Assembly: GCF_000472385.1 (NCBI RefSeq)
Contig: NZ_AWZU01000004.1
Location: 222 to 64,221, forward strand
Length of the DNA stretch: 64,000 nt
From: Bradyrhizobium sp. ARR65
Lineage (GTDB): Bacteria; Pseudomonadota; Alphaproteobacteria; Rhizobiales; Xanthobacteraceae
Direction: 5' to 3'
Part shown: one piece after another, positions 1 to 8,541 of the stretch
Layout of the letters: each line of letters opens with the position of its first letter
Numbering within the stretch: position 1 is the stretch's first letter
Notes under the pieces: generated by a model
What the model saw: the letters and a program-made list of their open reading frames with translations, nothing else
Told to the model about the DNA's origin: nothing
Databases searched by the model: none
Program-made: the position numbers and the translations under genes

Positions 1-260
1 CGCCAGTCGCAGGTGGTGGTGAACAGCTCCTGCCACAGCGACATGTCCGGACAGGCCTTGCTCTGGGTGATGCCGATCGCGCGCGACAGCGGCAGCCAGA
101 ACACCGAAAAGCCGTAGGCCATGCCGATGCAAAGATGGATGCAGAGCGCCGCGGGCGGCACCAGCCAGCGATTGAACCCCGCCTTGGCCACGGTATGCGA
201 GCGATCAAGAATACCCACCCCGGCGCCCGACAGGACGCCGGCAGTCTCAGCAGTCGTCAT
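1..260 (-). CDS. MFS transporter, OFA (oxalate/formate antiporter-like) family, N-terminal part
   Basis: Only the first 86 residues are in the window; the gene runs off the left edge. The ATG at 260 follows a good ribosome binding site (GGGGAGA, about 5 bases upstream). After a short cytoplasmic N-terminus comes NRWLVPPAALCIHLCIGMAY and a first membrane segment. This opening is typical of the OFA branch of the major facilitator superfamily, which exchanges small carboxylates such as oxalate and formate. The substrate cannot be read from this fragment. The gene is transcribed leftward with no partner visible on its 5' side. Confidence 0.75.
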   Translation of the reverse strand, partial: MTTAETAGVLSGAGVGILDRSHTVAKAGFNRWLVPPAALCIHLCIGMAYGFSVFWLPLSRAIGITQSKACPDMSLWQELFTTTCDW

Positions 261-680
261 TCAAATCTCCCCTGGACAGCCACCCTCTGGCGCTGCCTGC
301 CCTAAAGATCCCGGTCCCACAACTCCGGCTGATGTGCGCCCACATCTTGCCGCTTCGCACAGCTTTCGAGATGCGCCGGGATCAAGAACGCGCATCTCAA
401 GGCTCCGACATCCTTTCCTGCCGTCGATGCGCGATCTCAGGAGAGGCCGAATAGCCTCCTGAACGCTGCATCTTCGCCGATCGACAGGCAAACTTTTACG
501 ACCTGCGGAAGGAAGTCTGAGCGCAGTGCATGGCTGCAGGAGGCTTCTCCCTGCATGGGCTGGATGGCGAAACTGCGGCAGGAGCGCGGTATCGGGAACG
601 CTGCATGAGCCTTGCGCCGAAAGCCGAGAGATGCCAGCGGCGGCGATGCCGCAATGCGAGGTCATGCGCGGCATTGCCAT
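261..680. other. Intergenic stretch, no supported gene
   Basis: About 420 bases lie between two leftward genes. Open frames exist on both strands, but their translations are rich in Arg, Pro and Ser, show no recognisable domain and lack convincing ribosome binding sites. The right-hand part of the stretch lies downstream of the SnoaL-like gene, and the left end should carry the promoter of the MFS gene. I could not pick out a convincing core promoter. Confidence 0.4.
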
Positions 681-1103
681 TCATGCCGGCCAGATTTCGA
701 AGATCGCCTGCCAGCCTCGTCTCGTGTCCATATATTCGCGGACCAGGCTGATACGCTCATCGGCCAGCTTGAACACGAAGCAATAATCATTGTCGTACGG
801 CCTGCCGCCCGGCAGCGTGGCCCGCATTCGCTCTTCGACAATCACGGTGTCGCCGTCCGCGTGAATGCCGCGAAAGCTGATGTCGATCTCGGAAAACAGC
901 TTGTGCATTTCGAAGGCGATGAAGTGCGCGATTTGATCTGCACCAATCATGTGATGAGTGTGTGACAGCGCGACGGCTGTCGCATTGTCCTCCGGCGCAA
1001 TCCATTCGGCATCGGGCGTGAACAGGCCCGCGATCAGGCCGGCGTCGCGGGTCTTGAATGTCTTCCAGGCGTTGATGACGATGTCTTTGGCTGTCGGGCC
1101 CAT
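681..1103 (-). CDS. SnoaL-like / nuclear transport factor 2-fold protein
   Basis: A 140-residue protein, the usual size for a single NTF2/SnoaL domain (a cone-shaped alpha+beta barrel). The N-terminal helix (KDIVINAWKTFKTRDAGLIA) followed by LFTPDAEWIAPEDN is the characteristic opening of the family, and the last third (EERMRATLPGGRPYDNDYCF) fits the closing beta strands. Members include polyketide cyclases, limonene-epoxide hydrolases and many proteins without known activity, so substrate and reaction are unknown. It is transcribed away from the Ada-like regulator. A second unrelated SnoaL-type gene lies at 19763-20149. Confidence 0.7.
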   Translation of the reverse strand: MGPTAKDIVINAWKTFKTRDAGLIAGLFTPDAEWIAPEDNATAVALSHTHHMIGADQIAHFIAFEMHKLFSEIDISFRGIHADGDTVIVEERMRATLPGGRPYDNDYCFVFKLADERISLVREYMDTRRGWQAIFEIWPA

Positions 1104-1235
1104 GGCTTGCCTTCCGTATGTCAGCTAAGGAGATCGCTCTGGTGTAGGAGGGCGCGCCGGTTGCTGCTGGCCGGAATCGGACCTGATCATCGCGGGCCGA
1201 TTTTGTTGCCCGGCGCGGTACGCTATGATCTGCTC

Positions 1236-1817
1236 ATGCTCGACTTCGAGACCTGTAACGCGGCGCGACTGCGGCGCGATCCGCGCTATGATGGCCGCTT
1301 CTTCACGGCGGTGAAGACCACGCGGATCTATTGCCGTCCGGTCTGTCCGGTGAAGCAGCCGCTGACGCGCAACGTGACATACTATCCCACGGCGGCGGCG
1401 GCCGAGGCCGCGGGCTATCGGCCATGTCTGCGTTGCCGCCCGGAGACGGCGCCGTTCTGCGCTGCATGGAACGGCACGCGCTCGACCATCACGCGCGCCT
1501 TGAAGCTGATCGAGAGCGGCGCGCTCGATTGCGGCTCGGTGGCCGCGCTTTCCGAGCGGCTCGGCATCAGTTCGCGCCATCTTGCGCGCCTGTTCGAGCG
1601 CCACGTCGGAGCGAGTCCGCAACAGGTCGCCAAAACGCGACGTGTGCAGCAGGCAAAGCGCTTGCTTGATACGACGGACGATCCGCTGGCGCAGATTGCC
1701 TACCGTGCGGGATTCGGAAGCGTGCGCCGATTCAACGCCGCCTTCCTGGAACTGTATGGCCGATCGCCATCGAGCATCCGCGGCTCCTTGCGGCCGCCAG
1801 CCGCCATTGCGCATTGA
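1236..1817 (+). CDS. Ada-type methyl-phosphotriester sensor fused to AraC helix-turn-helix (AdaA-like)
   Basis: A 193-residue protein with two domains. Residues about 5-75 form the Ada zinc-binding domain: RIYCRPVCP and CLRCRP supply the four cysteines, one of which takes the methyl group from DNA phosphotriesters in characterised Ada proteins. Residues about 85-185 form an AraC-type double helix-turn-helix (SERLGISSRHLARLFERHVG, then IAYRAGFGSVRRFNAAF). There is no O6-methylguanine methyltransferase domain and no AlkA glycosylase domain, so this matches Bacillus AdaA in layout: a methylation-activated transcription regulator. I chose the ATG at 1236 because translation upstream has no homology-like content. 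No strong ribosome binding site is visible. The target genes are not obvious nearby. Confidence 0.85.
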   Translation: MLDFETCNAARLRRDPRYDGRFFTAVKTTRIYCRPVCPVKQPLTRNVTYYPTAAAAEAAGYRPCLRCRPETAPFCAAWNGTRSTITRALKLIESGALDCGSVAALSERLGISSRHLARLFERHVGASPQQVAKTRRVQQAKRLLDTTDDPLAQIAYRAGFGSVRRFNAAFLELYGRSPSSIRGSLRPPAAIAH

Positions 1818-2061
1818 CCCACTGGTCGGGCGAATCTGTCGCAGCCCAACAATGAAATGCGAGCCTCTTCACATTTGACTTTTGCTACCCAAGGTATAAT
1901 TACCGTGGCGTTCAGGGATTGTGAGTTGCGCTGCAAAGAGCCAGCCGCCTGCGGCGGTATCGAGGCCAATGGTGCAGCAAAGACGAATGGTCACGCTCGC
2001 AAGGTCCTGTCGGGCCTGATATAGTCAGTGTCGTGGACGCACCTTTATTGGAGGGTACGCC

Positions 2062-2280
2062 ATGCCTTCGTCGCCCGCAGAGTGGTTGTCCGCTTCAGTT
2101 GCGCCATCGAACGCAGACCTCGAAATCTGTGTCCTGGATTATGATGGAATAGTCCACGCGCTCGCCTTTCCCTGCCAAAAAGATGGAACCGAATGGGTCG
2201 ATGCTTCAGGTCAGAAGCAGATCGACATTCAGCCGACGCATTGGCGTAAATGGGCTGAACGCAGTGAGGTGAGCGTGTGA
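2062..2280 (+). CDS. Hypothetical 72-residue protein
   Basis: A short frame beginning with ATG, preceded by a clear GGAGG ribosome binding site eight bases upstream. The product is soluble-looking, with no signal peptide, membrane segment or cysteine pair beyond two scattered Cys residues. The central stretch ICVLDYDGIVHALAFPC resembles small proteins often found in Bradyrhizobium, but I cannot assign a domain. A TATAAT box sits at 1895-1900 with a TTGACT 14 bases upstream, which is too short a gap for a normal sigma-70 promoter. Confidence that it is translated rests on the ribosome binding site. Confidence 0.5.
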   Translation: MPSSPAEWLSASVAPSNADLEICVLDYDGIVHALAFPCQKDGTEWVDASGQKQIDIQPTHWRKWAERSEVSV

Positions 2281-2565
2281 AGCGTGATGCCGGCCCCGCA
2301 AGGGCCGCGCATGAAGACTGGAAGCAATTTTCTAAACGCGCGACCAGCGGGGCGCGCGTTCGCTGGAGTTCGGCAGAGACTTTTCGGTATTTTGATGCTG
2401 CATTTTGATCTCGCTAGGGTTTAAAGGAGCAAGGATTCCGGAGCATCGCTAGCCAAAAGACGTGCGCTTAATGAGCGTTTAACGCTTTTGCGCGACAGAT
2501 GATGCCACCAGCGCGAAATGACATCCTAGCAGAAATGCGGCTCCGTCCCCGGGGAGGGGAATGGC

Positions 2566-3159
2566 ATGGGACTGCTTGTCATCGGCGTGGTTGCCGGACT
2601 CTTGGTCGGATTCGCCTGGCTCGCGCCGTCGCAGGGGCACCTGCAGACGTGCATGTTTCAGTGGCAGGGCTGCTTCGACAAAGCTGCGATCAGCCCACTG
2701 GCACAGCCCCAGCAAGTGGCCGTCAAGCCGGATCCGCAGAAAGCGCAGGCGAAGTCTCACAGCCCCGCGAAGCCCAGCAAACATGCGTCCGCCAAGCCGC
2801 ACAGGCCCATCGCTCACGCCAAGAACGCGGTTTCGGCGGCGAGGATCACCGTCTCCGCGCCCGATCATCGGCCGGACGAGACATCAGATCCCGTCTTGAA
2901 CAAGGCAAGAGCCGCGATCGCGGCGAAGATGGAAAATCCGGCGTCGGCAGAGTTCAGCGATATGGATCGCGCTTTCAGGAAAAATACGTTCGGGCGGGCC
3001 ACGGACACGATCTGTGGCCACGTCAAGGGGAAGACAGCGTCAGGCGAAGATACTGGAGAGAGGCCGTTTTTGTATCTCGTGAAAGAGGATGATGCATATG
3101 TGGTCGACGGGAAGCCTGATACGGCGGCGGCGATCGCATATCGAAACATCTGCAACTAG
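2566..3159 (+). CDS. Hypothetical membrane-anchored protein with Lys/Ala/Pro-rich linker
   Basis: 197 residues. The ATG follows GGGGAGGGG at a good distance. Residues 2-20 form one hydrophobic helix, probably an uncleaved membrane anchor. Residues about 50-105 are a low-complexity linker rich in Lys, Ala, Ser, His and Pro. The C-terminal 90 residues look folded: NPASAEFSDMDRAF, TICGHVKGKTASG and FLYLVKEDDAYVVDG. Two Cys at positions 29 and 36 follow the anchor and may form a disulfide in the periplasm. I see no enzyme motif. A periplasmic role is inferred from the topology only. Confidence 0.65.
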   Translation: MGLLVIGVVAGLLVGFAWLAPSQGHLQTCMFQWQGCFDKAAISPLAQPQQVAVKPDPQKAQAKSHSPAKPSKHASAKPHRPIAHAKNAVSAARITVSAPDHRPDETSDPVLNKARAAIAAKMENPASAEFSDMDRAFRKNTFGRATDTICGHVKGKTASGEDTGERPFLYLVKEDDAYVVDGKPDTAAAIAYRNICN

Positions 3160-3486
3160 AGCATGATTGCCGAAAGAGATACCGGATTGAAACATGCTCA
3201 CGGGACCAGGGCGCTCGCGGTGCGATCGGATCGCGTCGCGCGCGAACTGGGTCGTGCGGAAAGAACTTCCGCCTGGAATTGATACGTGAATCTCTTTCGT
3301 GCAACCCGTCGCACGATTGCCGTGCTCGGGCTGCAAGGACACGCCGATAGAAAATCTCGCGTGGCGTGCATTGTGACGAAGCCGAGAGATGGGCGCTTCG
3401 CATTGAAAATCGGGGACTGCACGATCGGAAGTGGAAATTTGAAGAAGTGAAATTGGATCAGCAGTTCTTTGCATCTCGGGGCCATT
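3158..3486. other. Intergenic stretch with a degenerate AGAGCATGAT repeat
   Basis: About 330 bases between the membrane-anchored protein and the LuxR-type regulator. It opens with AGAGCATGATT, which overlaps the previous stop codon and ends near 3200 in CATGCTC. This looks like a decayed copy of the 51-base inverted repeat at 17237-17287. No open frame here is supported. The remainder should hold the promoter of the regulator gene. Confidence 0.4.
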
Positions 3487-4263
3487 ATGGACGACATCGT
3501 CAATTCCGTAGAACGGCTGCACGGATCGCTGCAGTTGCCGGCCGTCGTCATCATCGAGCCGCTCACTTTGACGCGCACCTGCATCTTGAGCATTCTCAGG
3601 AAGGAATTGGTCGGCTTCGATCTCATCGATATGGCAACGACGGACAGTCTGGATTGTGCATCGGCACGGGACGTCCGGCTGGTGGCGCTGAGCATCGCGG
3701 ACAAGTCCATCATCGATCCTTCGGTCGAATACGACCTCATGCTGGTGGCAGATTGCCACCCCAATGCCTCGATCACGCTCTGGTCAAATCGTGATGACGA
3801 GGCGACAGCGCTGGAGGCGATGAACCTCGGTATCCGCGGCTTCTTCCCTACCTCCTTGCCGATCGAGCTTGCAATCGCCGGCCTGCGCCTCGTCCTCGCC
3901 GGCGGCGTCTATAGGCCGCTGCCGATCGTCGGGCCACATGCGATGTCGCGCCTCGAGCAGCCGTGTCCTCGCGGGCTGCCGGGGCCGCAGCTTGCCAACG
4001 GCCTTGCAAAAGCAGTTGCCGATAGAGGCACGATCGATTTCACGCCGCGCGAGCAGCAGGTGCTGGCGGAACTGGAACTCGGCCTTCCCAACAAGCTGAT
4101 CGCGGCGAAGCTCAAGCTTTCGGAAAACACCGTCAAAATGCACATTCAGCACATCATGCGCAAATGCGCCGCGCGCAATCGCACCGAGGCAGTCCTGCGC
4201 TGGAGCGGCCGCTTGCCGGCTCGTAATCGTCATTCCGATACAGGCGAGCCTTCGCCGTCGTGA
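3487..4263 (+). CDS. LuxR/NarL-type transcription regulator with degenerate receiver domain
   Basis: 258 residues from the ATG at 3487, which follows a TCGGGG ribosome binding site; an in-frame TTG lies 18 bases upstream but is less likely. Residues about 20-140 resemble a response-regulator receiver in length and hydrophobic pattern (PAVVIIEPLTLTRTCILSIL; GIRGFFPTSLPIELAIAGLR). The paired acidic residues and the phospho-acceptor Asp are not in place. Residues about 185-237 form a clear LuxR helix-turn-helix (FTPREQQVLAELELGLPNKL, then KLSENTVKMHIQHIMRK). It converges on the type I secretion operon and has no adjacent kinase. It probably works without phosphorylation. A link to secretion is suggested only by position. 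Confidence 0.75.
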   Translation: MDDIVNSVERLHGSLQLPAVVIIEPLTLTRTCILSILRKELVGFDLIDMATTDSLDCASARDVRLVALSIADKSIIDPSVEYDLMLVADCHPNASITLWSNRDDEATALEAMNLGIRGFFPTSLPIELAIAGLRLVLAGGVYRPLPIVGPHAMSRLEQPCPRGLPGPQLANGLAKAVADRGTIDFTPREQQVLAELELGLPNKLIAAKLKLSENTVKMHIQHIMRKCAARNRTEAVLRWSGRLPARNRHSDTGEPSPS

Positions 4264-4296
4264 GCCCTGCACCCGAAGCGCACTAGTGGCAGCCGT

Positions 4297-4348
4297 GGGG
4301 CCGTCCATCCTTCGAGGCTCGCTTGCGCGAGCACCTCAGGATTACGGC
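4297..4348. repeat. Dispersed intergenic repeat fragment (family C)
   Basis: A 52-base segment containing CCGTCCATCCTTCGAGGCTC and CGAGCACCTCAGGATTACGG. Read on the minus strand it matches the core seen at 12641-12819 and 21402-21544 (CCTCGAAGGATGAACGGCC). It sits between two convergent genes, where such elements usually lie. Confidence 0.6.
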
Positions 4349-4391
4349 CGGAACGCGCGCCCTCTCCGATTCGCTGAGCTCGGCGACTGCT

Positions 4392-5831
4392 CTAATCCTC
4401 GCGGAATGCACTGTGGAAGCTGTCGAGCAGGGGCCTCAGTGCATAGAGCGCGACCGTGCCGCGCCCGGTCGTGATGAACACTTCGGCAGGCATTCCCGGG
4501 ATGATCTTGATGTGGTTCTCGCGTATCCGGGGATCTTCCACGCGAATTTTCGTCGCGTAGTAGGGTTGGTCGGTCCGCTTGTCGACGAGGCGGTCCGCGG
4601 ACACGTGCACCACCGTTCCCTTGAGGCGCGGGACGCGACGCTGATTGTACGGCACGAGATGGACCTCGGCATTCAATCCCGGATGAACCACATCGATGTC
4701 CTCGGGCCGAAGGCGCGCCGTCACGATCAGGCGATCCTGCCGCGGCACCAGATCCAGCAGCGGGGCGCCGGCCGCGATTACGCCGCCCGTGGTATGAATC
4801 CGCAGGTCCGTGACCACGCCGTCTTCGGGCGCCTTGATCTCCGTTCGGGATAGCTGATCCTCCACCGCCAACAGTTTTTCGCGCAGCTGGAAGATCTGGT
4901 TCTGTGCTTCCCGCAGTGCCTGCGCGATCTCGCTTTGCCTGTCGCTCTCGAGCTTGAAGCGCGTTGCGATCGATTCGTTGATGACCTGCTCGGCGCGCGA
5001 AATCTGCGCGGTGATCTCGCCACGGCGTCCTTCGATGTCGGCCATTTCCCGTTGCAGACTCAGAAGGCGCGGTCGCCGCTCGAGTCCCTTGTCGACGAGA
5101 GTCGCGACCATGTCGAGTTCCTCGCGGACGATATCGGCGCGCTGGGTGGCGGCAGCCTTTTGCGCCTTGAGGCCCTCGATCTCCGAGTCGACCTCGGACT
5201 TCTTTTGCCGGATCACCGCGATCTGCGATTCAAAAACCTGCCGGCGTGCTTCGAAGATGTTTCGCTGCGCCGTCAGGACGGTCGCGGCCGACGGACTCTC
5301 CCGCGCCGCCGCCTCCAGCACAGCCGGGAACGTCACCCGATCACGCTCCTGCTGTTCGGCCCGGAGCCTTGCCTCGCGTGCCGCGGCATCCCACAACTGG
5401 CTCTGCAGACTCTGCACCTCGGCGAGGACGCGCGTGTTGTCCAGCGCGATCAATGTCTGCCCGGTGCGTACGACGTCGCCGTCCGCGACCAGGATTTTTT
5501 TGACGATGCCGCCCTCGAGATGCTGGATGGTCTTGCGGCTCGACTCCGGCTCCACGACGCCGGAAGCGATCGCCGCGCTCTCGAGCGGCGCGAAGCCCGA
5601 CCACGTTCCGAGACCGACCACAAAGCAGAGCACGAGCAGATTGCCTGCCAAGGTGACGCCGCGAAGCCTGGGGCGAGGCGAGGCTGGCGCCGGCAGCGGG
5701 CACCAGGCAAACTCAGCGGGCTCGAAATCGTCGATGGCGGTGATCACAATACCTCGCCGGGATTCCCTGAGTTCGGGCGAAGGCCCGCCTGCTCCTTGTC
5801 GCTTCCAGGTGTGTTGCAGCTTCCTGGTCAC
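4392..5831 (-). CDS. HlyD-family periplasmic adaptor of a type I secretion system
   Basis: 479 residues, a normal length for a type I secretion membrane-fusion protein. After about 55 cytoplasmic residues there is one membrane helix (NLLVLCFVVGLGTWSGFAPL). Then comes the first half of a lipoyl-like domain (GGIVKKILVADGDVVRTGQT), a long coiled-coil hairpin from about residue 130 to 330, the second lipoyl half (IKAPEDGVVTDLRIHTTGGV) and the C-terminal beta domain. Such adaptors join the inner-membrane ABC exporter to a TolC-type outer-membrane channel. Translation starts at a GTG whose GTGA overlaps the stop of the ABC gene, so the two are coupled. No TolC gene is nearby, so a shared TolC is inferred. 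Confidence 0.9.
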   Translation of the reverse strand: MTRKLQHTWKRQGAGGPSPELRESRRGIVITAIDDFEPAEFAWCPLPAPASPRPRLRGVTLAGNLLVLCFVVGLGTWSGFAPLESAAIASGVVEPESSRKTIQHLEGGIVKKILVADGDVVRTGQTLIALDNTRVLAEVQSLQSQLWDAAAREARLRAEQQERDRVTFPAVLEAAARESPSAATVLTAQRNIFEARRQVFESQIAVIRQKKSEVDSEIEGLKAQKAAATQRADIVREELDMVATLVDKGLERRPRLLSLQREMADIEGRRGEITAQISRAEQVINESIATRFKLESDRQSEIAQALREAQNQIFQLREKLLAVEDQLSRTEIKAPEDGVVTDLRIHTTGGVIAAGAPLLDLVPRQDRLIVTARLRPEDIDVVHPGLNAEVHLVPYNQRRVPRLKGTVVHVSADRLVDKRTDQPYYATKIRVEDPRIRENHIKIIPGMPAEVFITTGRGTVALYALRPLLDSFHSAFRED

Positions 5832-7666
5832 GGGACGGCTCGCTCCTGTGACGGGTCGTCGGTGGAAGGCTTGTTCTCGGGCGGCGTGACCTGCGATGAC
5901 ACCTGCGGGCGGCTCAAATGCGTCTCGAAAATCTGCTCGCTCTCGCCGAATGCGGTGACCGTGCCGGCCTCCATGATGGCAATCTTGTTGGTCGCCGCGA
6001 GCAGGCCCATTCGATGGGTGACGACGACCACGATGGTATTGGCGGCCTTCATTTGCTCAATGGCGTCCAGCAGCACGCGTTCGCCGACATAGTCAAGGCT
6101 GGCATTCGGCTCGTCGAGCACCACGAGGCGCGGCTCGCCGAAAAACGCCCGCGCAAGGCCGAGGCGCTGGCGATATCCGCGGGAGAATCCCGAACCGCCA
6201 TTGGGAATGACTGTGTCATATCCCTCGGGCAGGCGCATGATCGTATCATGGATGCCGACGAGCCTCGCCGCTTCGATCACTTTCTGAAGATCGGGATCGC
6301 CAGGCGGTCCAATGACTTCCTTGATCGTCTCGCCGAAGAGGTTGATGTCCTGCGGCAGATAGCCGAGGCAACGGCCGCCCCGTGCCTCGCGCAAGACTGA
6401 CACGTCGATATTGTCGAGCAGAACACGACCCCACGTGGGTGTCGAGAGCCCGGCAATGATCTGGCCGAGCATGGATTTCCCGGAGCCCGATGGGCCGATG
6501 ATGCCGAGGCATTCGCCGGGCCCAACACTGAATGAGATGCCCTTCAGCAGAAAGCTGCGGGAGTCCCGCAGCCATACGCCGATGTTATCGAGGACAAGGC
6601 CGCATTGCGGCCGGTCCGATGGAATATCCGTATTGTCTCTCGCTGCAGGGGCGGCGGCAAGAAAGCCATCGAGCCGTCGATAGGTGCTCCTGGCCGTCGT
6701 CAAGGCCTTCCAGCCCGCGATGGCGCCCTCGACCGGCGCGAGCGCGCGACCGAACAGGAGTGTCGTCGCGAAGATGATGCCGCCGCTCTTGCCGTAATCG
6801 AGCACGAGCCAGGCCGCCGCGCCCATCATCAGAACCTGTCCTAGCGCACGTATCGGCTTGGCGGCGAGCATAACGATTTCCGCGCGCAACTGGGCCACGT
6901 CCTGCCTGTATCGCGCCTCCTGCGCGGCATCGCAGATCTGGCGCGCGGCGCCGTCGAGCATTCCCATCGTGCGGATCAGGTGAATATTGCCGAGGGCGGT
7001 CGCGAGCCGGCCATAGCTTTTCGCCAAGGCAGCGCCGGATTTCGTGAGCGCCTCTGCGGTGAGGAATTCGCTGGTAAGCGCGAGCGCGAACAGAACAAAC
7101 ACGTTGCAGGCCGCGATCACGCCAAGCAATGGGTGGATGAGAAAAAGCACGGCGAGAAACAGCGGGGCCCAGAGTGCGTCGAACAGCATCGGGCATGCAT
7201 TGGACTCGATGAATTGACGCAAGGCGGCAAGATCGCGATAGACCGCCGATGCGGCTGCGGGATCGCTGCGGACCGCAAGCTCGAAAGCGGCCGAGAGCGC
7301 GTTTGGGCGAAGTCGATCTTCCAGCCAGGAGCCCAGTCGGCCCAGGACGGCGCGGCGCAGCGTGTCGAGCACCCCTCCGACGATGACCGCAAACGCAACG
7401 ATCAGTGTGAGCATCAGCAGCGTGTGACCGCTGCGGCTCGAAAGGACGCGATCATAGATCTGGAGCAGGTAGATCGAAGGAGCAAACAGCAGCAGATTGT
7501 AGCTGCAGCTATATGCGAACACGAGGCCAAGCGGGCCGGCGCAGGCCCACAGCGCCGCCTGCAGCGGAGTTTGTGGCGAGGCCAGCATATTCGACCGGGT
7601 GGGCGGCTTTGGCATTGTCGTAACCGCCAGAGGTTTTGAGACTAGATCCTCTCGTTCGACCGTCAA
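5828..7666 (-). CDS. Type I secretion ABC exporter, PrtD-like permease-ATPase
   Basis: 612 residues. Residues about 35-330 form the membrane domain, with helices around 40-70, 82-102 and 160-200. Residues about 355-590 are the ATPase. Walker A is GPSGSGKS (391-398), the Q-loop is YLPQD (436-440), Walker B is LVVLDE (514-519) and the switch His is at 551. The signature motif reads SGFSRGYRQR instead of the usual LSGGQRQR, a notable departure. The layout matches PrtD/HasD exporters, which push unfolded proteins carrying C-terminal signals straight to the outside. The HlyD gene overlaps downstream by four bases. The two glycine-rich repeat genes just upstream on the same strand are the probable cargo. 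Confidence 0.9.
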   Translation of the reverse strand: MTVEREDLVSKPLAVTTMPKPPTRSNMLASPQTPLQAALWACAGPLGLVFAYSCSYNLLLFAPSIYLLQIYDRVLSSRSGHTLLMLTLIVAFAVIVGGVLDTLRRAVLGRLGSWLEDRLRPNALSAAFELAVRSDPAAASAVYRDLAALRQFIESNACPMLFDALWAPLFLAVLFLIHPLLGVIAACNVFVLFALALTSEFLTAEALTKSGAALAKSYGRLATALGNIHLIRTMGMLDGAARQICDAAQEARYRQDVAQLRAEIVMLAAKPIRALGQVLMMGAAAWLVLDYGKSGGIIFATTLLFGRALAPVEGAIAGWKALTTARSTYRRLDGFLAAAPAARDNTDIPSDRPQCGLVLDNIGVWLRDSRSFLLKGISFSVGPGECLGIIGPSGSGKSMLGQIIAGLSTPTWGRVLLDNIDVSVLREARGGRCLGYLPQDINLFGETIKEVIGPPGDPDLQKVIEAARLVGIHDTIMRLPEGYDTVIPNGGSGFSRGYRQRLGLARAFFGEPRLVVLDEPNASLDYVGERVLLDAIEQMKAANTIVVVVTHRMGLLAATNKIAIMEAGTVTAFGESEQIFETHLSRPQVSSQVTPPENKPSTDDPSQERAVP

Positions 7667-7763
7667 TTCCAGCGTGGACGAGCCGGCCGGCGACGGTCAG
7701 AGACCGGCGGCGGATGCCGCCAGTCTCTGTCAGCCGGTATCTATCAGCGGGGCTTGCCGCCCG

Positions 7764-8225
7764 TCAGATGGACGGATCGAGGTGGAAATCCACATTGCCG
7801 CCCACCGCGGCGTTGTCGTTTCCGCCATTGCCGCCAATGCCGGCCATCACTTCCTGATGCAGGTCGGCCATCAGGGAGTTCGTCTGAGTGGCTGTCGTAT
7901 TGGCGGTAACGGTGGACGTGTCGTGACCGCTCGACGAGCTCTGGTCGCCGCTCGAATTTGCCCAGGCCTTGGCCGTTGACCCCTTGTGAGCGTCCGCGTC
8001 CGCCGTGCCTGCGTCCCAGGAAGCCTTTTGATAGACGTGATCGCCGTTCTTGACGGAGACGTCGGCGCCTTCGGCCTTGTTGGTGGGGTCGAAGTTGAGC
8101 GTCGGCGCGTTGACGACGTATCCCTTGAAAATGCCGTCGCCGCCGTTGCCGGCGCTGTTGTGGCCCGTGTCGATCGTCTTGAAATGGATGGAATCCGAAA
8201 CGTGAATTGACGGCTTTGCAACCAT
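7764..8225 (-). CDS. Small glycine/asparagine-rich repeat protein, probable type I secretion cargo
   Basis: 153 residues, acidic, with no signal peptide and no cysteine. It carries one copy of the repeat found five times in the larger neighbour. The repeat's opening (IDTGHNSAGNGGDGIF, residues about 18-33) and closing (MAGIGGNGGNDNAAVGG, about 128-144) are present, but the middle is lengthened by a Ser/Thr/Asp-rich insertion (about 60-115). The extreme C-terminus DFHLDPSI, an acidic residue followed by hydrophobic ones, resembles type I secretion signals. The gene is 97 bases upstream of the ABC exporter on the same strand. It lacks RTX calcium nonapeptides. Function is unknown; a surface or matrix role is inferred. 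Confidence 0.7.
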   Translation of the reverse strand: MVAKPSIHVSDSIHFKTIDTGHNSAGNGGDGIFKGYVVNAPTLNFDPTNKAEGADVSVKNGDHVYQKASWDAGTADADAHKGSTAKAWANSSGDQSSSSGHDTSTVTANTTATQTNSLMADLHQEVMAGIGGNGGNDNAAVGGNVDFHLDPSI

Positions 8226-8541
8226 ATGAGCCTCCGTGATTGGTTGTGTTCGTAGGTCATCCGTCCAGATCGGGATGACCGATCTACGCGACGAGTGTGA
8301 GCCCCGCTTGCGTGCGCGCGATAGATGCCAAATGGGATGTCATTCGGCTCGGTGGACTACGTCCGAAAGACCTACATTCATCGTGCGCATCGTGATGCGA
8401 TGACATGCGGATGTGGCCAGCCGCGCATCCGAGCAGCGGATTTTCACGGGGCTCGACGCTGAGATTTTTTGCGCGTGGAGTTTTCGCAAAAGTCACGACG
8501 CGCTTTGCGCTGATCCGCCCCGAACGGGGCCGGATCATTTT
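8226..8541. other. Intergenic stretch between the two repeat-protein genes
   Basis: 316 bases with no supported gene. It is noticeably richer in A and T than its neighbours near 8460-8560 and contains short inverted segments such as GCTGATCCGCCCCGAACGGG. Because the small repeat gene and the transporter genes lie downstream, this is the likely place for their promoter. I could not identify one with confidence. Confidence 0.35.

Noticed and set aside
1874..1900. Sigma-70 promoter formed by TTGACT and TATAAT
   Set aside because: The gap is 14 bases, too short for a normal promoter, and the next start codon lies about 160 bases away. Only the TATAAT is striking.
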